Positions 35,296 through 44,766 of a stretch of DNA of 64,000 nucleotides are shown here, in pieces; the stretch's first letter is position 1, and each line of letters opens with the position of its first letter. The DNA is taken from contig CBDUMN010000003.1 of assembly GCA_965368335.1 (NCBI GenBank), positions 1 to 64,000 on the forward strand, written 5' to 3'. The position numbers and the translations under genes are program-made. This DNA comes from CBDUMN01 sp965368335 (GTDB taxonomy: Bacteria; Pseudomonadota; Alphaproteobacteria; Rhodospirillales; JAPHRK01). The notes beneath the pieces were generated by a model. The model was given only the letters and a program-made list of their open reading frames with translations, ran no database searches and was not told the DNA's origin.

Positions 35296-35952
35296 CTATG
35301 GTTTGACTAAGTAGGAAATGGCATTGGAATAGGGGAGCTTCTCGACAATGATTTTCGTTTTTTCGAGAAATTCCTCAATCGCCTTGTTTGCTCCAGGAAA
35401 AGCGCCATAGTCATCCAAAATAACGATGCCCCCCCGAACCACATGATCAAATAAATTTTCCAGGCAAGCCTTGGTCGGCTCATACAGATCCACATCAATA
35501 TGCAGGAGAGAAATGCGAAGGGCTGGATTCTCCTCTAAAAAAGCCGGAAGCGTTTCGCGCAAATCTCCCGCAATAAGGTCAATGTTCGTATTGAGCCCCA
35601 CCTTATCCAAACAGTTGCGCATATCTTCAATTGAGATACTCAGATCCCCCGCCTCAGAAACAAACCGTTGGCGCACCTCAACATCGGCCTCAAATTCAGC
35701 ATCGGGAAATTTCCCAAAAGTATCAAACCCAATGATACGGCGACTTTTCGGATTCTCAAAAAGAGCTCGGAATTTAACCAGGCGAGAAAACGACGCCCCT
35801 TTAAAAACGCCACACTCAACGACTTCGCCCGGCAAATGACTGATCCGACGGTAAAGGTCCATATGGGTAGCAAACTTGCTAAAGCGTTCGACCGGGGCGG
35901 TTAAATAATATCCATTCTCGTAATCAAACTGTTTTTCAAAATCATAATCCAT
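35296..35952 (-). CDS. TylF/MycF-type sugar O-methyltransferase
   Basis: A 218-residue class I SAM methyltransferase of the macrocin O-methyltransferase family. ECGVFKGASFSRLV is the SAM-binding loop and IGFDTFGKFP is conserved. The Mg-binding acidic residues sit in LLHIDVDLYEPT and VILDDYGAF. TylF and MycF methylate hydroxyls of deoxysugars on macrolides. In this cluster it probably methylates a sugar of the flagellar or surface glycan, 18 bp before the putative glycosyltransferase gene at 34054-35277. Confidence 0.85.
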   Translation of the reverse strand: MDYDFEKQFDYENGYYLTAPVERFSKFATHMDLYRRISHLPGEVVECGVFKGASFSRLVKFRALFENPKSRRIIGFDTFGKFPDAEFEADVEVRQRFVSEAGDLSISIEDMRNCLDKVGLNTNIDLIAGDLRETLPAFLEENPALRISLLHIDVDLYEPTKACLENLFDHVVRGGIVILDDYGAFPGANKAIEEFLEKTKIIVEKLPYSNAISYLVKP

Positions 35953-36006
35953 TTTCTGCCACCCGTTGCTTTATCACTTAAAAACCAATCTTAACCCCAT
36001 TCCATT

Positions 36007-37224
36007 TCATGAAGATTTACTTTGATATTTCTCCATGACTGATCGATAGAGCGATGGCGTCAAACTAAGGGGGCGTTTCCCATCTAACTCCGCCTGAGCA
36101 ATGTAAACAGCTAGTGAGGCTTCATGGCGCGCATAATACTCTTCATTGTCAGCCTGAACCAACCCGCCATGAGATCTTCCAATTGTGTCGTGCTCGGCCG
36201 CTCTATGCGAAGCCCACATGGCGCTTGCCCCCTTTTCACGGCCATCTAAACCGGCTAGCAGCAACATCCGCCCCAGACTACAGGCGACAGGGAATGCCAC
36301 CGATGTTGTGACATTCCAAGCATCGACACAAACAAACTCTCGGGTGAGGTCTAGGTTAACGCGGGCGGGAGGGAACCCCTCAAACCGAGTCGGCACCCCA
36401 ACCATTTTTTGATGTAAATTTTTTGGCGTATCTTGAAGGAAGTACCGCAGGTACTGAATTTGCGTCACAAAAAGGCGATTTTCACGACTTAAGAAATCAG
36501 CCAAAACTCTTCGATAATTGCCGCCGTATCGGGAAACTCCGCAGAAGTAAGGATCACCGATCACCGCAACAACCGGCCCCACATGGTTCAAAATATGCTC
36601 TTGTCCAATCAGCGTATTGGGCACCACCAAGGTGGTGTTGTGAAATTTACTTAAATCGATTGTTTCGCAGCTATGCCCTGGAGCGAGAAGTAAGCTGGCC
36701 TCAATCCCCTGTTCTTGAAGCTTTTTAATGAAATGGGAAAAATAAACACGCGACACCCCCTCTTCACGCTTTGCCGGAAAGACCTTGGCAAAAGTTTCGG
36801 GCAATTCCGCAGCCTCAAATACATTGGCTTCGGTATCAATAATGACTTTATGGACTTCCTTGCGCTTCACTGCGAGTTCCAACGCAGGATAACGTTTTAG
36901 GACCAATTCGGCGGCACTGTGATCAACACAAATGATCACTGCCGCTTCCTCTAACCGACCATCTTGATCGGCGACAAAATCAAAGATTTCCCAATTGGCG
37001 TTCAGGGTATCTATGCAACAGGGATGGAAAGGTTCGGGACAATTCGCCAGAACCTTTTCTTTCAATCTCGGGGCCTCCAAGAGACTTTGCGTTACCGGCA
37101 CGGAAACTTTAAGCCCGGCGCCTGAAAACGGCGCGCAATACCAGGCCAAGCGGTGAAGCACTTCGGCCAATTTCTCTAAACTATCTAGCGCGGGAAGCAC
37201 GGAAAGACGGATGGCTTTGCTCAT
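36007..37224 (-). CDS. conserved hypothetical protein, possible MptE/GT42-like fold
   Basis: A 405-residue protein I do not recognise with certainty. The segment GDPYFCGVSRYGGNYRRVL and the later SLGRMLLLAGLDGREKG resemble the arrangement in Maf/DUF115 and GT42-like proteins (compare SLGFKRFVMFGVDCGR in the Maf protein at 55149). I therefore infer a Rossmann-like glycosyltransferase. It stands between the TylF-type methyltransferase and the NeuB fusion genes, in the same operon. Confidence 0.4.
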   Translation of the reverse strand: MSKAIRLSVLPALDSLEKLAEVLHRLAWYCAPFSGAGLKVSVPVTQSLLEAPRLKEKVLANCPEPFHPCCIDTLNANWEIFDFVADQDGRLEEAAVIICVDHSAAELVLKRYPALELAVKRKEVHKVIIDTEANVFEAAELPETFAKVFPAKREEGVSRVYFSHFIKKLQEQGIEASLLLAPGHSCETIDLSKFHNTTLVVPNTLIGQEHILNHVGPVVAVIGDPYFCGVSRYGGNYRRVLADFLSRENRLFVTQIQYLRYFLQDTPKNLHQKMVGVPTRFEGFPPARVNLDLTREFVCVDAWNVTTSVAFPVACSLGRMLLLAGLDGREKGASAMWASHRAAEHDTIGRSHGGLVQADNEEYYARHEASLAVYIAQAELDGKRPLSLTPSLYRSVMEKYQSKSS

Positions 37225-37246
37225 TGGACCGCTCTACACCATCATC

Positions 37247-39490
37247 TTAGAACCACTTTTCGAGCCGATTAAGCGCTATGGCGAACCCTTCGCCACCGTT
37301 TTTATGTCCCTGCCAAATTTCGGGAATAAACGAAGCCGAGGAACAACACTTCTTCACCTGCTTTGCCAAGTGCTCAAAATCAATATCTCCATCCCCGATC
37401 TGTAGTCCTTCATCATCGACCCCGCGAGCATCGACAAGATGCAAATGTTTTGAGTAAGGCCCTACGGTTTCAATAAATGAAGCAAACGACCAGCCAAACT
37501 TTGTACAGGCCAATTTAGAATGAGAGGTATCCAAACAAATATTCGTTTCATATGTTTTGCAGAACCACTCGATTTCATCTGGGTCCATGAATAAGTTGTG
37601 GTAACGCTGCCCCCCCATTAACCAAGGAAACGGTGGCATGGTCTGAGGTAAAAGCTCGACCCCTTCGCTATCAACTCGCAAAAACCCTTCTGCGACGCGC
37701 TCGTACATCTTGCGCCTGTCTGATTCAGGGATAAAACTCTTCTCTGAAAAGCCCCCAACATTGACAATAATGAACGGACGGTCGGCACGTTTAAAATAGG
37801 GCTTCAACGTCCGGGCCACATCGACAACATTTTGCAATTCACGAATGCCTCGCTCCCAAATTGCATTGTCGTCAGAGGCTAGATCGAGCAAATAATCACG
37901 AGCGAAAACCTCCGGGGAATGAACTACTAAATCCATATCCAGAGGCCCGTCCATATAACTTTCGACGGATATATCCATATCCTTGAAGCTCAGATGGAAC
38001 TCCAACAAATCTGGTGCGATTTTCTCGAGAAACTGTTTGTAGTCATGGCATCGGACAGGCACGCCCCATGGATGCCTGAACTTATAATCATGAAAAACGT
38101 TTTGTTCGCCAATGACATCTGCTTCAAAAAAGAAATCTCCAGCCTTGATATCCCGCGTCGCCAAGCTGCCGACCAACTCACTTCGCCGGTTGGGCTGGAT
38201 ACCGCGCCCCGGGTTCTTGATATCAATAATATCATCGGTGATGACATCACCCTTCGAAACATCACGAGTAGCAACGAGGCTTTTGGCGAGGATTTCGCGG
38301 TTCATCATTTCGCCCTGGCTTAAAACGCGGACAGGCTCACCAATGGAATCTTCAGTCTGCCGAATGGCCTCAACCATCTCCCGAAACTCATCAGGCAATA
38401 AACTAATTCGATGGTCGTTGCCTTCTAGGGACCGGTCGACCGTAAAATGCTTCTCAACAATTTTTGCCCCTAGCGCAACCGCCGAAACAGCCACATGAAT
38501 ACCGCGTTCGTGTCCTGAATATCCCACCGGGCATTCACCGATTTCTTTCAAACGTTTTAGGTATGAAAGGTTGATGTCCTTGAATGGTGGCGGGTATGCG
38601 GAATTGCAATGAAGCAAGGCAAACTGAGCCCCCTGCCTTTGCAGAAGTTTCACGGCATCCTTGATTTCCTGCTCATTCGACATGCCGGTCGAGACGATCA
38701 TTGGTTTTTTAGTAGCGGCGACCGCCGCCAAGAGCTCATGGTTTGTCAGATCTGCGGATGCAATTTTATATGCTTGAACCCCCATGCCCTCTAAAGCTTG
38801 CAAACTTTCCAAATCCCAGGGCGTACAAAGCGGGATAGCCCCACAACGACGGACATAATTCAGCGCCTCAGCCATTTCCTCGTTGGAAAGCTGGAACCGT
38901 GACAACAGGTCAAGCACATATTGCGACCCCAAATCTTCACTTGGGTCATTCGCAGCATCGGCATTGCGATAGAGGCTATCCATATGGCGGAGCTGAAATT
39001 TAACGCAATCAGCTCCCGCATCGACGGCAAGGTCGATCAGTTCCTTCGCACGTTTCAAGCTGCCATTATGGTTGTTGCCGATTTCAGCAATAATAAATGC
39101 CTTGGAATCATCGGAAATCTCACGCCCTTCAATATTCATGAAGGATGCTTCATCAAAAGCAATCGCGACGAAATGCCCCATTTCATTGACCAGGGGGACA
39201 AAGTGGATTTTGCTATCTAGTAGATTTCTAATGACCTCGGGGTCCTCATCAACCCCAGCCACAGTGATTTCCTTGGTCATTAAATCTGCGACAGAGCGGT
39301 TGATATCAACCTGGTCTTCATTCACCACCCAACGCCTAAAATCGCCGTCGGTAAAAACCCCTTCGATGGTCCCTCTCTCCGTTACGGCGCAAACAAAACC
39401 CTTCTTGTTCTGGCTCATCTTGATGAGAGCTTCCAAAACCGTTGCATGAGCAAGCAACACGAAAGATTCGACATTTGATTGGATAATCAT
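37247..39490 (-). CDS. CBS-NeuB-SAF-TIM barrel fusion, nonulosonic acid synthase
   Basis: A 747-residue multidomain enzyme. Residues about 5-115 are a CBS pair (GVFTDGDFRRWVV). Residues 130-395 are a NeuB-type sialic/legionaminic acid synthase: IIAEIGNNHNGSLKRAKELI, DCVKFQLR, KHFTVDRSLEGNDHRISL. Residues 405-470 are a SAF (antifreeze-like) domain. Residues 478-747 are a sugar phosphate isomerase/AP-endonuclease-like TIM barrel with LDTSHSKLA and KHLHLVDARG. NeuB-type enzymes condense phosphoenolpyruvate with a C6 amino sugar to form a nine-carbon acid. The CBS pair could sense adenine nucleotides. The TIM barrel may act on the precursor. It lies one gene after a cytidylyltransferase, and a LegC-type aminotransferase lies near the end of the window. 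Confidence 0.9.
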   Translation of the reverse strand: MIIQSNVESFVLLAHATVLEALIKMSQNKKGFVCAVTERGTIEGVFTDGDFRRWVVNEDQVDINRSVADLMTKEITVAGVDEDPEVIRNLLDSKIHFVPLVNEMGHFVAIAFDEASFMNIEGREISDDSKAFIIAEIGNNHNGSLKRAKELIDLAVDAGADCVKFQLRHMDSLYRNADAANDPSEDLGSQYVLDLLSRFQLSNEEMAEALNYVRRCGAIPLCTPWDLESLQALEGMGVQAYKIASADLTNHELLAAVAATKKPMIVSTGMSNEQEIKDAVKLLQRQGAQFALLHCNSAYPPPFKDINLSYLKRLKEIGECPVGYSGHERGIHVAVSAVALGAKIVEKHFTVDRSLEGNDHRISLLPDEFREMVEAIRQTEDSIGEPVRVLSQGEMMNREILAKSLVATRDVSKGDVITDDIIDIKNPGRGIQPNRRSELVGSLATRDIKAGDFFFEADVIGEQNVFHDYKFRHPWGVPVRCHDYKQFLEKIAPDLLEFHLSFKDMDISVESYMDGPLDMDLVVHSPEVFARDYLLDLASDDNAIWERGIRELQNVVDVARTLKPYFKRADRPFIIVNVGGFSEKSFIPESDRRKMYERVAEGFLRVDSEGVELLPQTMPPFPWLMGGQRYHNLFMDPDEIEWFCKTYETNICLDTSHSKLACTKFGWSFASFIETVGPYSKHLHLVDARGVDDEGLQIGDGDIDFEHLAKQVKKCCSSASFIPEIWQGHKNGGEGFAIALNRLEKWF

Positions 39491-39531
39491 CTGAAATTTC
39501 CATTCTAGAGTTCAGAGAAACCGTTCTGATT

Positions 39532-40260
39532 TCATGATCCGCCCAAATTGGCGTTTTTCTGCCAATCAGGCTTACTGCCGAGGATCATTTCGGCCATGGC
39601 AAAATCTTCTGGCTCGTCGATATCGATTGATTCCAACTTGTCCAACTCGAACAGGACAATCTTACCACCAAGACGACAACCTGTTTTTCTCAACAGTTCC
39701 GTTTTGAAAATGAAGATCGAGCCATTCTCCTGAAATAATTTGAGCGCCTCAGGTAAATTCTGGCGCATTGGACGATCTAAATAGTCAAACTCAGCCTGTG
39801 CGTCATCAGGGCTCCGCCAAAGGAATGGCGGATCCAATGGGGAAACCGAGACCAACGAATCCGCGCCCGTTTTCTCAAAGCGGCTTAGCGCTTGAACCAG
39901 CCGCTCCGGATGGCGGCAGGGAGATGTTGGCTGCAGCAAAACAACGACATCAGGTAGATACCCCTCGTTCGACTCGTACCAGTCAAGAGCATGTAAGAGG
40001 GCGAGCTCTGTCGGAGCATTATCGGTCGCCAACTCAGTTGGGCGAAGAAATGGCGCCTCGGCCCCCATAGCCAAAGCAATGGACTGAATATCAGGGCTAT
40101 CCGTCGTCACCACGACCCTGCCGGGCAAATGACTATTGAGAGCAATCCCTATAGACCAAGCAATCAGAGGCTTCCCCAGAAGCAACTTGGTATTTTTACC
40201 GGGTATGCCCTTTGAGCCTCCTCGCGCAGGAATAATACAGATGCATTCAGTCACAGCCAC
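39532..40260 (-). CDS. neuA: CMP-nonulosonate cytidylyltransferase (NeuA/LegF-type)
   Basis: A 242-residue cytidylyltransferase with CIIPARGGSKGIPGKNTKLL, the hallmark N-terminal nucleotide loop, and VVLLQPTSPCRHPE. It transfers CMP from CTP to a nonulosonic acid, giving the donor used by Maf-type transferases. It is the first gene of the minus-strand operon that continues with the synthase fusion. Whether the substrate is sialic, legionaminic or pseudaminic acid cannot be read here. Confidence 0.88.
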   Translation of the reverse strand: MAVTECICIIPARGGSKGIPGKNTKLLLGKPLIAWSIGIALNSHLPGRVVVTTDSPDIQSIALAMGAEAPFLRPTELATDNAPTELALLHALDWYESNEGYLPDVVVLLQPTSPCRHPERLVQALSRFEKTGADSLVSVSPLDPPFLWRSPDDAQAEFDYLDRPMRQNLPEALKLFQENGSIFIFKTELLRKTGCRLGGKIVLFELDKLESIDIDEPEDFAMAEMILGSKPDWQKNANLGGS

Positions 40261-40355
40261 AAGCTTCCCGATTTAGACACAAGCTCTCTATTTTGGCGGT
40301 ATTTGGTTAATATTTTCGTAGCCTTGATCTCTCCCCCCAAAACCAGACAATCGGG

Positions 40356-40385
40356 TTGTTCACAGTCCTGATTCTGCGCTAGAAT
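40356..40385 (+). promoter_or_regulatory. sigma-70-like promoter for the glycosyltransferase gene
   Basis: TTGTTC (40356-40361) and TAGAAT (40380-40385) are separated by 18 bases, about 33 bp before the ATG at 40418. It is in the 157-bp gap between divergent neuA and the glycosyltransferase gene. Confidence 0.4.
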
Positions 40386-40417
40386 CTCTTAGTTTTTTTG
40401 ATCAGGGATAAGTTGGA

Positions 40418-41701
40418 ATGACCGTCAAGGAACAAGCTCCGCCCTCTTCAAGCGATGTTCAACGGCTGGAAGAGCGCATTGCCGAGCTTGAGGGAAAACT
40501 TGAGAATGTAACCCAATCCGCCCATAACGACATTACTCACTTTAAGCAGCAAGTTATGGCTGGCCACTCCGCCTACGCAAAAAAAACTGAAAGCCATACC
40601 AAATTTATTGAAGGCTTATCGGGAGCAATAGACTCCCACTTAAAGCAAGATCATCGAGCGCTTCAGCATATTTTCAATTATATCGGCGACCGTTTCGACT
40701 ATATGCGAATGGACCCCTTTGACATTTTGATTGTTGGAGAAGGGTTTGAGCATGTCACTGGAGGCTTGGTCTCCATTCGAAACTATTACCGCCAATCACT
40801 TGAAGAAAAAAATATCAAGGTGCATTTACTGCCCACCAAAGAAATCAATAAGTGGGACGCCTGGATTTTATCACGCAAGGCTAAATACCTAATCGTCAAC
40901 AGCCTTGGCACGCTATATCAACGCAGCACCTTTTCTCTATTAGACAGTTTCAAGGAAACTTGGATTTACCTGCATGAGACCGACTGGACAATCCGGGCCT
41001 TCGAAGAAGTCGACAATATTAAGTACGAGCGGTTTAGAAAGATTGCCCCCAAACACGGTTTTCTCTGTGTTTCGAAGAAACAAGAGCAATATCTCAAAGA
41101 TCGCTTTGGCATCACCAAAACTCATGTGATTGGAGAGTGCAGCGCGCCTTTCCGCATTCCCCCTCGGGAAGAGCTAATTAAGAAACAGAAAGCCAATCAG
41201 CCGGCCAATATCTTGATGATTGGCTCAATCCAGCGACGAAAAGGCGCCTCCTTTTACTCTCTGACTGCAGAAATGGCTTTCAAACAACAAAAATCATGGA
41301 TTTTCTCTTGGATTGGCCCCGGCCCCGTCGATAACGTTTATATGTCACAAGGGGTCAAATGGCTGGGCGTTCAAAAAGACGAACAGCTCAACCGCTCCCT
41401 ACGGGAAGCCGATGTGTTTTTTCTATCGTCAATCGATGACCCATTCCCCCTTTGCGTTCTTGAAGCCATTAGAGAGGGAAAGCGGATCGTCGTTTATCGG
41501 GATGTGGGAAGCACCGAAATCATTGAAGGGCTTCCCGGCTGCGCCATCTACGACGAACACACGCCGGAAGCGGCCCTCGCCGCCATCGACAAAGTACTCT
41601 CCGAAGAAGTTGACCTCGATGCTTACGAAGAAATCTGCCAAAAATACGTCGACACCAAAGTCTTTTACCACAGGATCAATGAAGTCCTCGGCCTGGAATA
41701 G
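40418..41701 (+). CDS. GT4-like glycosyltransferase with N-terminal coiled-coil
   Basis: A 427-residue protein. Residues about 5-60 form a coiled-coil. The body is GT-B-like, and the C-terminal domain contains NILMIGSIQRRKG and DPFPLCVLEAIREGKRIVVY, close to the EX7E donor-binding motif of GT4 enzymes. It is a single plus-strand gene between two minus-strand blocks, with its own promoter. The donor and acceptor are unknown. GGGATAAG lies just upstream of the ATG. Confidence 0.7.
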   Translation: MTVKEQAPPSSSDVQRLEERIAELEGKLENVTQSAHNDITHFKQQVMAGHSAYAKKTESHTKFIEGLSGAIDSHLKQDHRALQHIFNYIGDRFDYMRMDPFDILIVGEGFEHVTGGLVSIRNYYRQSLEEKNIKVHLLPTKEINKWDAWILSRKAKYLIVNSLGTLYQRSTFSLLDSFKETWIYLHETDWTIRAFEEVDNIKYERFRKIAPKHGFLCVSKKQEQYLKDRFGITKTHVIGECSAPFRIPPREELIKKQKANQPANILMIGSIQRRKGASFYSLTAEMAFKQQKSWIFSWIGPGPVDNVYMSQGVKWLGVQKDEQLNRSLREADVFFLSSIDDPFPLCVLEAIREGKRIVVYRDVGSTEIIEGLPGCAIYDEHTPEAALAAIDKVLSEEVDLDAYEEICQKYVDTKVFYHRINEVLGLE

Positions 41702-41714
41702 GCCCGCCGAAGGG

Positions 41715-42953
41715 TTAGGCTGGTTGTAAGGACGTTTTTTCTTCTTCTGTTTGAAGGATATGGCTAGCAAAGCTGGTGAAAACGTAATCTAGTTGGGCAT
41801 CGAGCATGAGATGCCGATAGACAGGCTCGAAAATATCATCGGCCAAAATAACGAAATTTGGTTTTCTTTCGCGGAGGCAGCGGTCAATCTCACTCCGACT
41901 GAACCCGCCGTCACTCCCACGTTCACGGATAATCGCCATTCCCTCGACAGAGACGTCGTTTCTCTTCAATAGGCGCATAATAGGGTGGGCCCATTCAGGA
42001 CTCGAAATAACCAGAGCCCGATCCTTTTCGGTCTTGCCGTTGCGTAAAAAATTTAGATCATTCTCCACGGCTTTCTCAATCTGGTTTTTCCGGTCCACCT
42101 CAAGGTTTGCCAAAATTTGCTTCCGATCCGCCTCACAAGCCTCCTTATACTCGGGCGCAAAACCGCCAATTTCTTCCCGAGTGAACAGGAATTTAGCTCT
42201 AAGAGTTTGTTTGTTTACATTTATGGAGTGGGCATGGATGAACCCATGGTAGGCCATAATCTCACGCCAACCATCCAGCTGCAGCCATATTGAATGATCG
42301 GCGCCCATGCCTGAGCGCGGATGCCGATATTTCTTATTATCATCGATTTCTTCGATTTTAGCTGGCTCGCGATACCAAAAGGTTTTTAGATTATGACCGT
42401 TGAATGTCACATCCTGTCTCGGCACAACAACGCTGGCGAAATTCGATGAGGCAAGCTCATCTTCGGTGTCAGGAGCAAAGTGGGAATCTATATAGATCGC
42501 CGTAGAGGTATTCCGTCCAAGCGCATCAAGAAAACCAATCGGGTCTGTAAGGTGATAGAGAATTCCAGCGGCAAAGGCGCCGTCCGCTTTTGGGATTGCA
42601 CTAAAATCGAGAATATTTGCGGTCTGAATACTGACCCGATCCATCCCCAGAATTTCAGCAAGAAAGCGGCCTCTACGGGCCGAATGATCCCGCCCTTCAA
42701 GTCCAATGACTCTATCGCCATCACGTCCCAAATTAAGGCACGTCACACCCTCATTGCAGCCCAGATCCATAAAGGTTATAGCGGCATCCGGCCCCATCAA
42801 TTTTCGAGTGTAGAAACGCAAAATGGTTTCCCGCCGATTGCTATTGAAGTCTTTCTCCAATGCCATATCGGGATAGATTGACCCATCCGGCAATTGGATC
42901 GCCTCAACTGAGTTTGAGGGACCAAGCCTGTATTTTTCGTCATATTCTACCAA
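41715..42953 (-). CDS. SAM methyltransferase with extra C-terminal domain
   Basis: A 412-residue protein. The N-terminal half is a class I methyltransferase with FMDLGCNEGVTCLNLG as the SAM loop, and FAAGILYHLTDPIGFLDALG typical of small-molecule methyltransferases. The C-terminal 100 residues (DRALVISSPEWAHPIMRLL) look like a second Rossmann unit, as seen in some sugar C-methyltransferases. It lies 70 bp after the B12-type radical SAM gene in the same direction. A glycan or sugar substrate is inferred. Confidence 0.65.
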   Translation of the reverse strand: MVEYDEKYRLGPSNSVEAIQLPDGSIYPDMALEKDFNSNRRETILRFYTRKLMGPDAAITFMDLGCNEGVTCLNLGRDGDRVIGLEGRDHSARRGRFLAEILGMDRVSIQTANILDFSAIPKADGAFAAGILYHLTDPIGFLDALGRNTSTAIYIDSHFAPDTEDELASSNFASVVVPRQDVTFNGHNLKTFWYREPAKIEEIDDNKKYRHPRSGMGADHSIWLQLDGWREIMAYHGFIHAHSINVNKQTLRAKFLFTREEIGGFAPEYKEACEADRKQILANLEVDRKNQIEKAVENDLNFLRNGKTEKDRALVISSPEWAHPIMRLLKRNDVSVEGMAIIRERGSDGGFSRSEIDRCLRERKPNFVILADDIFEPVYRHLMLDAQLDYVFTSFASHILQTEEEKTSLQPA

Positions 42954-43023
42954 GACGCCCTACCTCTATAAGCTGGAAAGGAAAAACTATTGTAATATCA
43001 GGGCATCATCTAGCCTAAATGAT

Positions 43024-44541
43024 TTAGGCGGTTTCTTGATATTTTTCAGCATACTCTTCCTTAAGCTCACCCCAGATTCTGTCCCCTTCCGGGGTCAGGG
43101 CTTCCGCCCGCTCGATATCTTTCCAGCGCTCTTCCGGAAACTTTAGGTAGAGGTTGAAAGTTCGGGCCTTGCCGTGAATTTGCTCTCGTGTGAACTGAGG
43201 CATTTCAAGGATCGAGTCGTCTAAGTTGGGCGGAGCGAGAACATTCGGATCTTTCAGGAAACCGTGCATGATCGAAAGCTTACGCAGCGGTGTGCCAAAG
43301 AAGGGGGTGAAAATCGAGCAACTTGAGGTATGCGCCCCGAGCGCTCTATTCAGGCGCACCGTATCCATATGCAGTTCCGGCGTCTCTAGCGGAAAGCCAA
43401 CGATATTGTTGCAGCCGTATTGGACGCCATATTTCTTGAGCATCTGAACGTTATCGATAGCCTTTTGATTGGAATATTTGCGGTTAATCACCTCGGCACG
43501 GAACTGTTCATTGCCGTGCTCCACTCCCATACCCAATCGGTCCAGCCCGACCGAAACCAGCTTCTGAAGCTTATATTCGTTTAGGGTTGTCGGATAAGAC
43601 TGGGCAAAGAAGGGGGTGCGGAATTCAGCGTATGCCTCGCAAAACTCATCAATCTCGGCCTTCGAATAAGCAAGGAAATTGTCCGCCCAGAAAAACAGGT
43701 ATTCCGCTTTCATCTCCTTAACAAAATACTCCACATCCTCCATGACGCGGGGAATGGATTTTTTACGGAAATAGCGCGCGCCAGTTTCAGCCTTATAGGT
43801 CTCATCCTGCAATGGCGAATTACAGAAGGTGCATTTCAAAGGACAACCGCGATGGGTCTCCACCGGAAACATCCGATAAACCTTGCCCGCCATGGCTCGA
43901 TAAAAGCGAGTATCGTCGAAAACAGAGGCATCGAACCGCGGCAGATCATCCATTTCGACGGCGGCCTGGAGCTTACCCCGAATAATGTTGCCATCTTTGT
44001 CCTTAACCCACATACCCGACAAATCGGATATATCTCTCCCCTGAACCAACCGCTCAACCAAGGGAACGATAACCGGCTCCCCCTCACCGACGCATATAGC
44101 GTCAACCTCTGGGAAGTTAATGGCGACCTCCGGCGCATAAGTTGGGAACACTCCCCCCAAAATGTGGGGTTTGCCCAAATCACGAACGGCGGCTAGAAGA
44201 TCGCGTGTTAGCTGGGCGGTGCTCTCCAAAGCTGAAGCCAAGATCACGTCTGGGTTATAATCTCGAACCTCCTTGCGGAAAGCCTCATAGACGTTTCCGT
44301 AGGTGGCGAAAGTGATGCCGCGTCTCTTGAGTTCCTTCTCATAAGGCGAGACGATAAGATTTTCCTGCATTTTCCGGTCAAAATTCGAGAAGTCTTCCGA
44401 CATATCAAAAAATGTCGTATCGAAAAACCGCATCTCGACGCCATGTTGCTTGAAAATCGAGCTGAACAACGCAACCACTGGCTGGACCAGAGACATTTGG
44501 CGCGGATTGGGATTGATGAACATCACTTTGATATTGGCCAT
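43024..44541 (-). CDS. B12-binding-type radical SAM protein
   Basis: A 505-residue radical SAM protein. Residues about 1-170 have the B12-binding-like Rossmann domain (LGKPHILGGVFPTYAPEVA, VDAICVGEGE). The radical SAM domain has RGCPLKCTFC with Cys233, 237 and 240. The canonical cobalamin-ligand motif DxHxxG was not seen, as in many members. Such enzymes methylate unactivated carbon or perform other radical steps. I took the ATG at 44541 (MANIKVMF), preceded by GAGGAGAATCC; an upstream in-frame start at 44592 is weaker. It may act on a sugar with the neighbouring oxygenase and methyltransferases. Confidence 0.85.
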   Translation of the reverse strand: MANIKVMFINPNPRQMSLVQPVVALFSSIFKQHGVEMRFFDTTFFDMSEDFSNFDRKMQENLIVSPYEKELKRRGITFATYGNVYEAFRKEVRDYNPDVILASALESTAQLTRDLLAAVRDLGKPHILGGVFPTYAPEVAINFPEVDAICVGEGEPVIVPLVERLVQGRDISDLSGMWVKDKDGNIIRGKLQAAVEMDDLPRFDASVFDDTRFYRAMAGKVYRMFPVETHRGCPLKCTFCNSPLQDETYKAETGARYFRKKSIPRVMEDVEYFVKEMKAEYLFFWADNFLAYSKAEIDEFCEAYAEFRTPFFAQSYPTTLNEYKLQKLVSVGLDRLGMGVEHGNEQFRAEVINRKYSNQKAIDNVQMLKKYGVQYGCNNIVGFPLETPELHMDTVRLNRALGAHTSSCSIFTPFFGTPLRKLSIMHGFLKDPNVLAPPNLDDSILEMPQFTREQIHGKARTFNLYLKFPEERWKDIERAEALTPEGDRIWGELKEEYAEKYQETA

Positions 44542-44766
44542 AGGATTCTCCTCATTAGCCAGTTTCAAGGCTATCGACCGACCGTCAGTCATCCTTCTGG
44601 ATATGAACCAGCCTTGAATCTTATGTTCCGGTATATGGTAAACCTAAAAATAGATATCAAGGCGGCGACAACGGAGTTGGCCGATAGCTAGCGCCTGGCG
44701 GCCACCGCCGATCCAGACAAGCACAGAGTAGCTTAGCGACTCATTCTTGAGAGAATCTTAAAAGGC

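Noticed and set aside
41692..41706. GGCCT-GGAAT-AGGCC hairpin between convergent genes as a terminator
   Set aside because: The stem is only five bases and no T-tract follows on either strand.
44730..44755. ATTCT-TGAG-AGAAT hairpin as a terminator after the PhyH gene
   Set aside because: The five-base stem has no following T-tract on the minus strand; likely chance.
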